Shown here in pieces: positions 34,131 through 42,224 of a DNA stretch of 64,000 nucleotides. Positions within the stretch are counted from its first letter, which is position 1. The number at the start of each line of letters is the position of its first letter. The DNA is taken from the NCBI RefSeq assembly GCF_005877055.1, contig NZ_CP039424.1, positions 2,852,001 to 2,916,000 on the forward strand, in the 5' to 3' direction. Below the pieces are notes generated by a model. That model saw nothing but the letters and a program-made list of their open reading frames with translations, had not been told where the DNA came from and made no database searches. The stretch comes from Citricoccus sp. SGAir0253 (lineage in GTDB: Bacteria > Actinomycetota > Actinomycetes > Actinomycetales > Micrococcaceae). A program made the position numbers and the translations under genes.

Positions 34131-34859
34131 ATGGACCCGGCCACCGCCCCCAGCACGCTCGCCGCCCTGCTGCGGCTCCTGGACGCCCGCGGCTGGGACC
34201 GCACCACGGTGGACGACCTGGCCCGGGAGGCCGGGATGAGCCGGGCGACCTTCTTCCGCACCTTCGGCAGCAAGGAGGACGTGGTCTTCGCCGACCACGC
34301 CGCCATGCTCGCCCGGCTCGGCGACTTCCTCGACCGGACCGGGCACGACACCGCCTCGGCGCTGCGCGAGGGACTGCTGCTGGTGTTCCGCTACCACCTC
34401 GACGACCCGGAACGCACCCTGGCCCGGCACCGGCTGCTGCGCCAGTCCCAGGCCCTGCGCAACCGGGAGCTGCTGACCTCGCACCACTACGAGGCGGTCT
34501 TCCGCCGCTGGCTCCGCGAGCGACTCGCGGGCACGGCCGCGTCCGGCGACGGCGAGGGGAACACCGAGGGGGACGGGAGCGGCGTCGGGCACGACGTCGC
34601 CCCCGTGGCGGCCGCCCTGGCGGGCGCGTGCGTGGCCTTGCACAACAGCCACCTGCGCCAGTGGCTCCGGGCGCCCGACGACCGCGTGCTGGAGGAGTTC
34701 TCAGCCCGGGCCAGGCGGCTGATCCACGTGGTGCTGGAGGGCTACGGGGCGTCGCCCGGCGCCGCCGCGACGGCCCGGCCGGTCGCCGTGGTGACCGTGG
34801 TGGACCCGCACGCGGACACCGAGGAGATCGTCGACGCCGTGCGGCGGGCCCTGGGCTGA
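34131..34859 (+). CDS. TetR-family transcriptional regulator
   Basis: A 242-residue regulator with an N-terminal helix-turn-helix (VDDLAREAGMSRATFFRTFGSKEDVVFADH, about residues 23-55) and an all-helical ligand-binding domain. The C-terminal 35 residues (VVTVVDPHADTEEIVDAVRRALG) form a short alpha-beta tail unusual for TetR proteins. An acidic Gly-rich loop lies near 142-160. AGGAGCAGG stands directly before the ATG. The divergent acyl-CoA ligase and the palindrome between them make that ligase its likely target. Confidence 0.9.
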   Translation: MDPATAPSTLAALLRLLDARGWDRTTVDDLAREAGMSRATFFRTFGSKEDVVFADHAAMLARLGDFLDRTGHDTASALREGLLLVFRYHLDDPERTLARHRLLRQSQALRNRELLTSHHYEAVFRRWLRERLAGTAASGDGEGNTEGDGSGVGHDVAPVAAALAGACVALHNSHLRQWLRAPDDRVLEEFSARARRLIHVVLEGYGASPGAAATARPVAVVTVVDPHADTEEIVDAVRRALG

Positions 34860-34884
34860 GGCGCCCGGGCGACCGGCGGCCCGG

Positions 34885-35712
34885 TCAGGCGGCCGGGGCG
34901 GCGGCCCGCCCGTACTCCGGCTCGGCGCGCTTGACGACCGCGATGACCCCCATGGTCACCGGCGAGAGCACGATCTCCACGAGGGACTTGAAGACGAAGC
35001 CGACCACCACGTAGTTGACGAAGGTGGGCAGGTCGGTGATGCCGATGACCCCGGCGGCGATGGAGCAGAAGACGAGCGTGTCCAGGAACTCGCCCACGAG
35101 CGTGGAGGCGGCGATGCGGCCGAACAGCAGCCGCTCCCCCGCCCGCCGCTTGAGCCGGACCATGATCCAGGAGTTCGCCAGCTGGCCCACGAGGAAGCCG
35201 AGCAGGGAGGCGAGCACGATCAACGGCACGGGCGCCAGGGTCCGGACGAGCTCGTCCTGGCCGTCGTACCACTCGGCCCCCGGCAGCGCGATGATGATCC
35301 AGTAGCACAGGGCGGCGAACGCCGAGAGGCCGAAGGTGGTGACGATCGCCCGGCGGGACGCCCGGAAGCCGTAGACCTCCGAGACCACGTCCCCCACGAT
35401 GTAGGCCAGCGGGAACAGGAAGAAGCCGCCGTCGGTGACGATCGGCCCGAACGTCACGCCCTTGGACGCACCGAGGTTGGACAGGATCAGCACCACGGCC
35501 ATCACCGCCGTGAAGATCGCGTACAGGCCGGTGCCGGTGGGGGCGAAGCGGGCGACGCCGGCGCCCGCCCCTTCCGCCCGGGCGGCGGTCCCGGGGGCGG
35601 TCGCCCCGGGGGTGGCGGCGGCCGCGCCGGCCGGATCGGCCGGCCCGGCGCCGTGGGCGGCTCCGGTGCGGGTGGGGTCGGCGGGCTGGACAGGGGGGTT
35701 CTGGGGGTTCAC
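34885..35712 (-). CDS. yhhQ: Queuosine precursor transporter (YhhQ/VUT family)
   Basis: A 275-residue membrane protein with six hydrophobic helices. Family marks include ILSNLGASKGVTFGPIVTDGGFFLFPLAYIVGDVVSEVYG and the later GFLVGQLANSWIMVRLKRR and EFLDTLVFCSIAAGVIG blocks, characteristic of DUF165/YhhQ importers of preQ0, preQ1 or queuine. The start is GTG at 35712 with GAGGAA 5 bases upstream. The first 55 residues are a Pro/Ala/Gly-rich cytosolic extension. With tgt at 27.7 kb and no preQ0 synthesis genes in view, queuosine salvage is likely. Confidence 0.87.
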   Translation of the reverse strand: MNPQNPPVQPADPTRTGAAHGAGPADPAGAAAATPGATAPGTAARAEGAGAGVARFAPTGTGLYAIFTAVMAVVLILSNLGASKGVTFGPIVTDGGFFLFPLAYIVGDVVSEVYGFRASRRAIVTTFGLSAFAALCYWIIIALPGAEWYDGQDELVRTLAPVPLIVLASLLGFLVGQLANSWIMVRLKRRAGERLLFGRIAASTLVGEFLDTLVFCSIAAGVIGITDLPTFVNYVVVGFVFKSLVEIVLSPVTMGVIAVVKRAEPEYGRAAAPAA

Positions 35713-35953
35713 GACGGTTCCTCGAAGGTGGTGGTTCGCCTGGCGGTGGCCGGCTGTATTAGCACTCACGCGGTCCCGGACGCGGCGGTCGGCGGTCTCC
35801 ACGACCCCGCACTCACCTGCTGCCCCAGGTGGCGCCGGAACGGCGCTCCATTCTCCCACAGGTCCTCCTCCCCCCGCCCCGGAGGCCGCCCGGTCCCGGC
35901 GCCCGGGACGCCGCGCCACTGACACGGGCGCCGCCCCGGCGCAGAATGTCGCC

Positions 35954-36814
35954 ATGGCCCAGTCGCTGACGACCCTGCTCGCGGACGCCCACGGGCTGCT
36001 GCGGTACGTGCCCACGCCGAAGCGGGTGCGCGCCCGGCTCCACGGCCACCCCGTGGCCGACTCGACGCGCGCGGTGCTGTTGTGGGAGCCGCGGCGCGTG
36101 GTCCCCTCCTACGCCGTGCCGCGCGAGGACGTCGCCGCCGCGCTCTCCGACGCGCCGGCCGCCGCGGCGTCGCCGGGTGGGACGGGACCCGCGGGCGGCC
36201 CCGGCGCGGACGGCGAACGCGCCGCCCTGGACCCCTCCGTCCCGTTCGCGGTGCACACCACCCCCGGCCGACCGCTGTCCGTGGAGGCCGGCGGGGCCGT
36301 CGTCGAGGGAGCGGCCTTCGCGCTCGGGGACCCGGACCTGGACGGCTACGTGGTGCTCGACTTCGCCCCCTTCGACTGGTTCGACGAGGACCAGCCGCTG
36401 CTCGGCCACCCCCGCGACCCGCTGCACCGGATCGACGTCTGCCCGTCCGGCCGGACGGTACGGATCGAGCACGAGGGCACCGTGCTGGCCGAGACGGACG
36501 AGGCCCGGTGGCTGTTCGAGGGCACGTTCCCGATGCCGCGCTACTACCTGCCGCGCCGCGCGCTGCGGGTCCCGCTCGTGCCCGGGACGCTGCGCACGAC
36601 GTGCGCGTACAAGGGCCGGGCGAGCCACTGGACGGTCGAGGCACCCGGCCTGCGCCTGCCGGACATCGCCTGGAGCTACGAGGACCCCGCGCACGACGCC
36701 GAGCCGGTCCGCGGGCTGGTCAGCTTCTACACCGAGCGCCTCGACGTGTTCATCGACGGCGAGCCGGTCCGGCGTCCCCGGACCCCCTGGTCGCGTCCCG
36801 CCGGCCAGGCCTGA
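35954..36814 (+). CDS. DUF427 domain protein
   Basis: A 286-residue protein with two DUF427-type repeats. The first (about residues 25-70) contains VLLWEPRRVVPSYAVPREDV and the second (about 155-275) contains VLAETDEARWLFEGTFPMPRYYLPR, TTCAYKGRASHW and DIAWSYEDPAHDAEPVRGLVSFY, the hallmark sequence of the family. The biochemical role of DUF427 is not known to me. A Gly/Pro/Asp-rich linker (about 75-95) joins them. It is monocistronic and divergent from the queuosine-precursor transporter. Confidence 0.85.
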   Translation: MAQSLTTLLADAHGLLRYVPTPKRVRARLHGHPVADSTRAVLLWEPRRVVPSYAVPREDVAAALSDAPAAAASPGGTGPAGGPGADGERAALDPSVPFAVHTTPGRPLSVEAGGAVVEGAAFALGDPDLDGYVVLDFAPFDWFDEDQPLLGHPRDPLHRIDVCPSGRTVRIEHEGTVLAETDEARWLFEGTFPMPRYYLPRRALRVPLVPGTLRTTCAYKGRASHWTVEAPGLRLPDIAWSYEDPAHDAEPVRGLVSFYTERLDVFIDGEPVRRPRTPWSRPAGQA

Positions 36815-36863
36815 ACCCCGCCTCCCCGGGGCCATGGCCAAGGAGCGGCCGACTGCCTATGCT

Positions 36864-36873
36864 TTGTTGACAA
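36864..36873. promoter_or_regulatory. GntR-type operator at the ring-cleavage dioxygenase gene
   Basis: TTGTTGACAA, a TTGT-N2-ACAA palindrome 35 bases upstream of the dioxygenase start and just after a -10-like TATGCT (36857-36862). The same 10 bases recur upstream of the DUF6282 gene at 40485-40494. The TTGT-N2-ACAA form is usual for FCD-type GntR repressors. Confidence 0.6.
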
Positions 36874-36907
36874 TCTTGTTCGCAGTCTCGAGCCGCCAGG
36901 AGCCCAC

Positions 36908-37972
36908 ATGACCGAGCGCATCCGCGACATCGCCCACCTGTCCACGGTCGAGCTCTACACGCCCCGGTTCGAGGAGTCCCTCTGGTTCTTCCGGGACCTG
37001 CTGGCCATGCGGGAGGTCGGCCGCACCACCGAGGACGGCGCCGAGTCGGCGTACCTGCACTGCTGGGACGACTACGAGCCGTACTCCATCAAGCTCACGG
37101 CCAGGGAGCACGCCGGCGTGGGCCGGGTGGGCTGGCGGGCCAACAGCCCGGAGGCGCTGGAGCGCGTGGTCGGCCGGATCGAGGCGGCCGGGCTCGGCGA
37201 GGGCTGGGTGGACGGGGAGATGGGCCGGGGCCGCACCTTCCGGTACCGGGATCCCGACCAGCACCTCATGGAGGTGTACTACGAGACCGAGTGGTACCGG
37301 GCCACGGACGAGGACCGGCCCGCCCTGAAGAACCAGGCCTCGCGCTACCCGGGGTTCGGCGCCAACGCCCGGCGGCTGGACCACATCAACTACCTCACCG
37401 CGGACATGGCCGGGGTCTGCGACTTCACCGAGCAGGTGATGGGCGGGTTCACCACCGAGTACATCCAGCTGGACGACGGCGAGGTGGGCGGGCACTGGTT
37501 CACCTACGGCCAGAAGTCCTACGACGTGGTCTACTCGGACGACTGGACCGGGACGCCCGGCCGGCTGCACCACATCGCCTTCGCCTCGGACACCCGCGAG
37601 GACATCCTCAAGGCCGCGGACATCTTCCTGGAGAACGGCGTCTACATCGAGTACGGCCCGTACAAGCACGCCATCCAGCAGGGCTTCTTCCTGTACGTGT
37701 GGGAGCCGGGCGGCAACCGCATCGAGCTGGCCAACCAGGGCTCCCGGCTCATCCTGGCCCCGGACTGGAAGCCCATCGGCTGGACCCAGGCCGAGCGCGC
37801 CAAGGGCCAGGCCTGGGGCATGAAGACCATCTCCACCTTCCACACCCACGGCACCCCGGTGGTGGAGGGCGGGGACGACGTCGCCAACCCGCACGAGGCC
37901 GTGGCCAAGGCGCAGCGGACGGCCGAGCGGGCCGGCGCCGGGGAGCCGGTGGACGAGGGCCTGGACTCCTGA
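36908..37972 (+). CDS. Extradiol ring-cleavage dioxygenase, catechol 2,3-dioxygenase type (VOC family)
   Basis: A 354-residue type I extradiol dioxygenase predicted to open a catecholic ring next to the hydroxyls. The iron triad is complete: H159 (LDHINYL), H222 (LHHIAFA) and E273 (NRIELAN), with spacing equal to XylE (153/214/265). The C-terminal extension of about 45 residues, with PHEAVAKAQRTAERAG, is longer than XylE. AGGAG stands 7 bases before the ATG. The gene converges on a RraA-like aldolase and a PIG-L hydratase-like gene, so the set may carry a substrate through a meta-cleavage route. The actual substrate is not shown by the sequence. Confidence 0.87.
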   Translation: MTERIRDIAHLSTVELYTPRFEESLWFFRDLLAMREVGRTTEDGAESAYLHCWDDYEPYSIKLTAREHAGVGRVGWRANSPEALERVVGRIEAAGLGEGWVDGEMGRGRTFRYRDPDQHLMEVYYETEWYRATDEDRPALKNQASRYPGFGANARRLDHINYLTADMAGVCDFTEQVMGGFTTEYIQLDDGEVGGHWFTYGQKSYDVVYSDDWTGTPGRLHHIAFASDTREDILKAADIFLENGVYIEYGPYKHAIQQGFFLYVWEPGGNRIELANQGSRLILAPDWKPIGWTQAERAKGQAWGMKTISTFHTHGTPVVEGGDDVANPHEAVAKAQRTAERAGAGEPVDEGLDS

Positions 37973-37994
37973 GCCCCCGCCGACCGGACCCGGC

Positions 37995-38651
37995 TCAGGA
38001 CCCGATCTCGGCCCGCTGCCGGGCCTCGGTGGCGTGCTTGGCCTCGGCCGCGGCCAGCACCTCGGCCGCGCGCTCCCACGGGACCACCGCGACGCCGTCG
38101 TCGTCGCCCAGCACCAGGTCCCCCGGGTGCACCACCACGCCCCCGACGGCGGCGGCGACGCCGGCCTCGAAGGGCCCGTTGCGGTAGGGCCCCGCGGGGG
38201 TGGTGCCGCGGGCGAAGACGGGGAAGCCCATCCGCTGCAGGTCCACGGCGTCCCGCACGCAGGCGTCCAGGACGAAGCCACGGCAGCCGCGGGCCATCGC
38301 CCGCCCGGCGATCAGCTCGCCGACCAGGGCCCGGTGGGTGGCGCCCTGGCCGTTGACCACGAGCACGTCGCCCTCCGTGAGCGTGGGGATGACCTCGTGG
38401 ATGCCCAGGTTGTCCCCGCCGGCCACGGTCACCGGCACGGCACGCCCGGCCAGCCGGGCGCCGACGGCGGGCCACACGGAGTGGATGGCGCCGTCCACGA
38501 CGTGCAGCCGGTCCATCGCGTCGCCCACGTTGGCCACGGGCAGCGCGGCGAGGCGAGCGATGAGCTCCGCCTCCCCCGGCGCCTCCCCGCCGCCGGCCGG
38601 TCGCGGTCCGGGACCGGCCGGCGTCGGGCCCGGGTCCGACGGGGCGCTCAC
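37995..38651 (-). CDS. RraA-like aldolase (4-carboxy-4-hydroxy-2-oxoadipate aldolase type)
   Basis: A 218-residue member of the RraA/dimethylmenaquinone methyltransferase-like fold. The GCRGFVLDACVRDAVDLQRMGFPVFARG segment carries the Arg-Asp pair used for catalysis and metal binding in GalC/LigK-type pyruvate aldolases, which split the last intermediate of gallate/protocatechuate meta-cleavage into pyruvate and oxaloacetate. The N-terminal 35 residues are Pro/Gly-rich. The start is GTG overlapping the PIG-L stop (GTGA), so the two are translated together, which favours the aldolase over the RNase E-inhibitor role of RraA. Confidence 0.8.
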   Translation of the reverse strand: MSAPSDPGPTPAGPGPRPAGGGEAPGEAELIARLAALPVANVGDAMDRLHVVDGAIHSVWPAVGARLAGRAVPVTVAGGDNLGIHEVIPTLTEGDVLVVNGQGATHRALVGELIAGRAMARGCRGFVLDACVRDAVDLQRMGFPVFARGTTPAGPYRNGPFEAGVAAAVGGVVVHPGDLVLGDDDGVAVVPWERAAEVLAAAEAKHATEARQRAEIGS

Positions 38652-39391
38652 AGGGACCCCACGACGTTCGGGACCAGGCGCATGAACGCCTCGGCCTGGC
38701 GGATCTCCTTGGTGCCGGTGACCTTGCGGGCGTGGTTGCCGCGGTGCTCGGCGCGCTCGGCGTAGTAGGACTGCAGGTAGGCCTGCGCCTTCATCTCCGC
38801 CATGGCGGCCTTCTTCTGCTCGAAGACCTCGGTGATGTCCACGAACACGGAGGGCACGAAGCCGCACAGCTCCGGCTGGTGCGGCTCGAAGACGAGGAAC
38901 TCGCTGGGCGGGGCGGTCCGGAACCCGGACTCGACGCCGGCCCCGGAGGTCATCAGCCGGGCCTTCTGGACCATCTGGTACGCCACCGGGTGGTCCGGGT
39001 TGAAGGGGTCCGTGTCCGGGTGCGTCAGCACCACGGTGGGGGCGAAGTCCCGCATGAGCCCGGCCAGGCGCTCGATGTCCGCGTGGTCGTTGACGAGCGG
39101 GTAGTCGCCGAGGTCGAAGGCCTCGAAGGTGGCGCCCAGGTGGGCCGAGGCCCGCTCGGCCTCGCCGTGGCGGATCCTCTTGACGTTCTCCTCCGTCTGG
39201 CCCTCCTGCTTCCACAGCTCGCCGGACTCGCCGCGCTCCCCGTAGGTGAGCGCGACGACCTTGGCCTCGCCGCCGGCCTTCACGAACTTCGCGACGGCGC
39301 CGGCCGCGCGCCAGACGAAGTCGGCGGAGTGGGCGCCGACGACGAGGAGCCGGCCCCTCGCGGGGGCGGGGGTCTCGGAGGTGGTGGTCAT
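38648..39391 (-). CDS. PIG-L/LmbE-family protein, GalB-like hydratase candidate
   Basis: A 247-residue zinc protein. The metal motif is VVGAHSADF (a variant of AHPDD) with a later HPDTDPFNPDHPV block. GalB of Pseudomonas, 4-oxalomesaconate hydratase, belongs to this family rather than being a deacetylase, and the coupled RraA-like aldolase catalyses the next step in that pathway. The assignment to a hydratase therefore rests on context. AAAGGA lies 7 bases before the ATG. It is the middle gene of DUF6282-PIG-L-RraA. Confidence 0.78.
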   Translation of the reverse strand: MTTTSETPAPARGRLLVVGAHSADFVWRAAGAVAKFVKAGGEAKVVALTYGERGESGELWKQEGQTEENVKRIRHGEAERASAHLGATFEAFDLGDYPLVNDHADIERLAGLMRDFAPTVVLTHPDTDPFNPDHPVAYQMVQKARLMTSGAGVESGFRTAPPSEFLVFEPHQPELCGFVPSVFVDITEVFEQKKAAMAEMKAQAYLQSYYAERAEHRGNHARKVTGTKEIRQAEAFMRLVPNVVGSL

Positions 39392-39492
39392 GGGAGGGTC
39401 CTTTCGCGGGCGGTGGAGTGAGGGTCCGGGCCGGGTCGGTGACCGGCCGGCGTGGGGGTCGGAGGGGCGGTCGGGATGAGGTCCCGGCGGCC

Positions 39493-40443
39493 TCAGCGCA
39501 GGTGCGCCGGGGCGTCGGGCAGCGGGTCGGCCCCGGCGAGGTGCCGGGAGTTGTGGACGGTCATGAGCCGGATCTCCGCCTCGGTGTAGTCCTGGTCCAG
39601 CATGAGGTCGGCGACGATCGCCAGCCCGTCCTCGACCGGCGGGTTGAACGGCTGGCCGAGGTCGGTGGAGACCACGGAGTTCTCCACGCCCGCGCCGCGG
39701 ATGTTGCGGTGCCAGGTCTCCCACGGGACCTTCCCGGTCAGCGGGGTGGTCAGGCAGCGCTCGAGGAACACGCCCTGCGCGGCGAGGGACTGCTGGGCGT
39801 CCAGGCCCATCCGCTGGGAGGTGAACTCCGGGTGGGTGACGACGATGCGCCCGACGCCGGCCGCCCGGGCCGCCGGGACGAGGGTGGCGGACTCGTCCGG
39901 GTGCAGGTGACCCGTGGCCAGCACCATGGAGTGCTTGGCCATGACCTGGAGCACCTGGGCGGTCTGGGTGGTCGGCGCGCCGTCCGCGGTGAGGACCGGG
40001 ACGGCCTCGGCCCGCATGCCGGCGTCCTCGATGTCCTGCTGCAGCTGGGCCCACATCGGCGGGGTGGCCCCCTCGGGCTCCTCGGCCAGGCAGGAGCGCT
40101 GGTTGGCCGAGTCCACCGTGGGGAACCAGACCACGCGCGCCCCGCCGCGGCCGGCGATCTCCACCGCGACGGGGTTCATCCCGCCCACCGAGGCGTTGAG
40201 CGTGATGGCCCCGAGGGCGTCCACCTCCGGGACGAGCGTGCGCACGTGCTCGGCGCGCTCCGCGGTGGGGACGTAGTGGGACTTGATGACGAAGCCGGCC
40301 AGCCCGAGGTCCCGGAAGCGGCGGGCCAGGTCCAGGTCGTCGATCCGGCGCCTCATGACGTCCGGGGCCACGTGCACGTGGAGGTCGTACGCGCCGCGGA
40401 CCAGTTCGCGGGCCCGGGCCGAGGGGACGGGGTGCTGCGTCAT
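39493..40443 (-). CDS. DUF6282-type amidohydrolase-like protein
   Basis: A 316-residue TIM-barrel metal-dependent hydrolase-like protein. The N-terminal metal motif YDLHVHVAPD, the middle IKSHYVP, the THPEF strand and the C-terminal STDLGQPFNPP are visible. I associate this pattern with DUF6282; its reaction is unknown to me. It begins the operon that continues to the PIG-L and RraA-like genes 101 bases on, so it could process a ring-cleavage intermediate (lactone or semialdehyde). Two operator-like palindromes (40483-40496 and 40566-40584) lie upstream. Confidence 0.75.
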   Translation of the reverse strand: MTQHPVPSARARELVRGAYDLHVHVAPDVMRRRIDDLDLARRFRDLGLAGFVIKSHYVPTAERAEHVRTLVPEVDALGAITLNASVGGMNPVAVEIAGRGGARVVWFPTVDSANQRSCLAEEPEGATPPMWAQLQQDIEDAGMRAEAVPVLTADGAPTTQTAQVLQVMAKHSMVLATGHLHPDESATLVPAARAAGVGRIVVTHPEFTSQRMGLDAQQSLAAQGVFLERCLTTPLTGKVPWETWHRNIRGAGVENSVVSTDLGQPFNPPVEDGLAIVADLMLDQDYTEAEIRLMTVHNSRHLAGADPLPDAPAHLR

Positions 40444-40482
40444 GCCCCCAGCGTAGCCACGCCCGGAGGGGATTGCCAGCAA

Positions 40483-40496
40483 TATTGTTGACAATA
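40483..40496. promoter_or_regulatory. GntR-type operator at the DUF6282 operon
   Basis: TATTGT-TG-ACAATA, a perfect 14-bp palindrome 40 bases upstream of the DUF6282 start. Its core TTGTTGACAA is identical to that at 36864-36873 upstream of the dioxygenase. Confidence 0.7.
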
Positions 40497-40565
40497 AGGG
40501 TGGGGTGGAACGCCCCAGGTGGTCGACCCCGGCCCGCTCCCGGGCTCGCGGCGCCGGGCAGGACC

Positions 40566-40584
40566 CCTTCCGCCGTGCGGAAGG
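40566..40584. promoter_or_regulatory. IclR-type palindrome, site A
   Basis: CCTTCCGC-CGT-GCGGAAGG is perfect over 8-bp arms. It stands 123 bases from both the leftward DUF6282 start and the rightward CGDC mini-protein start. It belongs to the TTCCGY-N3-RCGGAA series found at 47.1, 56.3, 56.4 and 61.9 kb. Confidence 0.65.
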
Positions 40585-40706
40585 CATCCCGTGCCCGCCG
40601 GCCGGCGTGGACACAATGGACCGATGCGGGCACCCATGCGGCCCCGCGCCCGTGGGTGCCCGCCGACCAATCGCCACGGCCACGCCCCGCGACCACAGGA
40701 GGAACC

Positions 40707-40955
40707 ATGTCCACCCAGCCCCTGGAGGAACTCCGCCAGACCCTGGCCGCCGACGGATACGTCCTCGCGGTGACCCGGGTCGGCCCCCGCCTGGACGCAC
40801 GCATCAGCGCCGAGGCCGGAGTGTGCGGCGACTGCCTGGTGCCCAAGCACCTCATGGCCACGATGATCGCCAACGCGACCGGCCGCACCCCGGAGGACAT
40901 CGACGTCACCTATCCCTCCGAGATCGGCGACGACGGCCAGCTCGTCGAGGCCTAG
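40707..40955 (+). CDS. 82-residue CGDC-motif protein, function unknown
   Basis: A small protein with a near-perfect ribosome site (AGGAGGAACC before the ATG), which implies strong expression. It has an N-terminal helix (LEELRQTLAADGYVLAV), a beta strand, then AGVCGDCLVPKHLMATMIANATG with a CxxC pair, and an acidic end. The layout is like a small redox or metal-binding domain, possibly NifU-like in size, but I do not recognise a family. Upstream is an IclR-type palindrome shared with the alcohol dehydrogenase loci, so it may belong to that regulon. Confidence 0.75.
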   Translation: MSTQPLEELRQTLAADGYVLAVTRVGPRLDARISAEAGVCGDCLVPKHLMATMIANATGRTPEDIDVTYPSEIGDDGQLVEA

Positions 40956-41008
40956 CCCCCCGAGCGCCCGACCGGTCGCGCACCGGCAGGACGAGGACGA
41001 GGACGAGA

Positions 41009-41051
41009 CGGCGGACAGCCGGTGGACCGAGGGTCCACCGGCTGTCCGCCG
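41009..41051. terminator. Perfect 20-bp hairpin between convergent genes
   Basis: Arms CGGCGGACAGCCGGTGGACC (41009-41028) and its exact complement (41032-41051) flank a GAG loop. It stands 53 bases after the CGDC gene and 21 bases from the oppF stop, serving both directions. Confidence 0.82.
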
Positions 41052-41072
41052 TGGGCTCCTGGCGCCCCGCCC

Positions 41073-42224
41073 TCAGGGACGGGCCGGGGAGCCCAGGGCC
41101 TCGACCTCACCGTCCCGCCTCCCGGCGGAACGCCGGCCCGCCCCGGCCGGGTGCCCGTTGGTCGGCAGCCCGTCGTCGTCGAGGGGGAAGTGGCAGGCGG
41201 CCTGCCCGCCCCCGGCACACGCCTCGAGCCGGGGCTCCACCTCGGCACAGACGTCCTGGGCGAAGGGACAACGCGTCCGGAACCGGCAGCCGGAGGGCGG
41301 GTCCAGGGGGCTGGGCACGTCGCCGCCCAGCACCACCGGCCGCTTGGCGACCCCGGTCTCCGGGTCTAGCCCGGGCACCGAGTCCAGCAGCGCCCGCGTG
41401 TAGGGATGGCGCGGCGTCTCGTAGAGCCGGTCCGACGGCGCGATCTCGGCCAACTGGCCGAGGTAGAGCACCGCCACGCGATCGCTGACCTGCTTCACGG
41501 TCGCCAGGTCATGGGCGATGAACAGGTAGGACAACCCCATCTCGACCCGGAGCCGTTCGAAGAGGTTGATGATCTGGGCCTGGATCAGCACGTCGAGGGA
41601 GGAGATCGCCTCGTCGCAGATGATGACGGACGGCTCCAGCGCGATCGCCCGCGCGATCGCCACGCGCTGCGCCTGGCCTCCCGAGAGGTCCATGGGCCGG
41701 CGGCGAAGGTAGGTGTCCGGATCCAGTCCCACCAGGTCCAGCAACTCCCGGACGCGCGCCCGCCGCTCGGACCGGTCCAGCCTCGAGTGCCCCCGCAGGG
41801 GCTCGGCCACCACGTCCTCGATCCGCCAGCGCGGGTTGAGGGAGCCGAACGGGTCCTGGTAGACCATCTGGAACTCCGACCAGACCCGGCGCAGCTCCTT
41901 GCGCCCCAGCTCCGTCAGGTCCCGGCCCCGGAACACGACGGAGCCGGACTTCGGGCGGTCGACCTGGATCACCGCGCGTGCCAGCGTGCTCTTGCCGGAG
42001 CCGGTCTCCCCCACGATCCCCAGCGTCTCCCCCGGCATCAGGTCGAAGGAGACCCCCGAGACGGCGTGGACCACCCCCTCCTTGACCCCACCCGGGCCGC
42101 GGCTCTCGAACTCCTGGACGATGTCCCTGACGGACAGCAGGCACCCGCCCTCCTGGTCCTCGCCGGTACCCCCGTGTCCGTGGGTCCCGTCCCGGGGTGC
42201 CGTCACCGGCGTAGCGTGGCTCAT
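41073..42224 (-). CDS. oppF: Oligopeptide/dipeptide-type ABC transporter ATPase
   Basis: A 383-residue ATPase with Walker A (GETGSGKST), signature (LSGGQAQRVAIARAIA) and Walker B (VIICDEAISSLD). The C-terminal oligopeptide-transporter domain carries GCRFRTRCPFAQDVC with its Cys residues, as in DppF/OppF. A Gly/Arg-rich tail of about 30 residues is added. The ATG overlaps the oppD stop (ATGA). It is the last gene of a five-gene importer. Confidence 0.9.
   Translation of the reverse strand: MSHATPVTAPRDGTHGHGGTGEDQEGGCLLSVRDIVQEFESRGPGGVKEGVVHAVSGVSFDLMPGETLGIVGETGSGKSTLARAVIQVDRPKSGSVVFRGRDLTELGRKELRRVWSEFQMVYQDPFGSLNPRWRIEDVVAEPLRGHSRLDRSERRARVRELLDLVGLDPDTYLRRRPMDLSGGQAQRVAIARAIALEPSVIICDEAISSLDVLIQAQIINLFERLRVEMGLSYLFIAHDLATVKQVSDRVAVLYLGQLAEIAPSDRLYETPRHPYTRALLDSVPGLDPETGVAKRPVVLGGDVPSPLDPPSGCRFRTRCPFAQDVCAEVEPRLEACAGGGQAACHFPLDDDGLPTNGHPAGAGRRSAGRRDGEVEALGSPARP

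Noticed and set aside
34885-36015. Longer start of the queuosine precursor transporter at 36015
   Set aside because: The extra 100 residues are Arg/Gly/Ala low complexity, while GTG 35712 has GAGGAA at correct spacing.
36867-36872. TTGACA as a -35 box for the dioxygenase
   Set aside because: No TANNNT-type -10 lies 16-18 bases downstream; the same bases form half of a palindrome shared with 40.5 kb, so an operator is the better reading.
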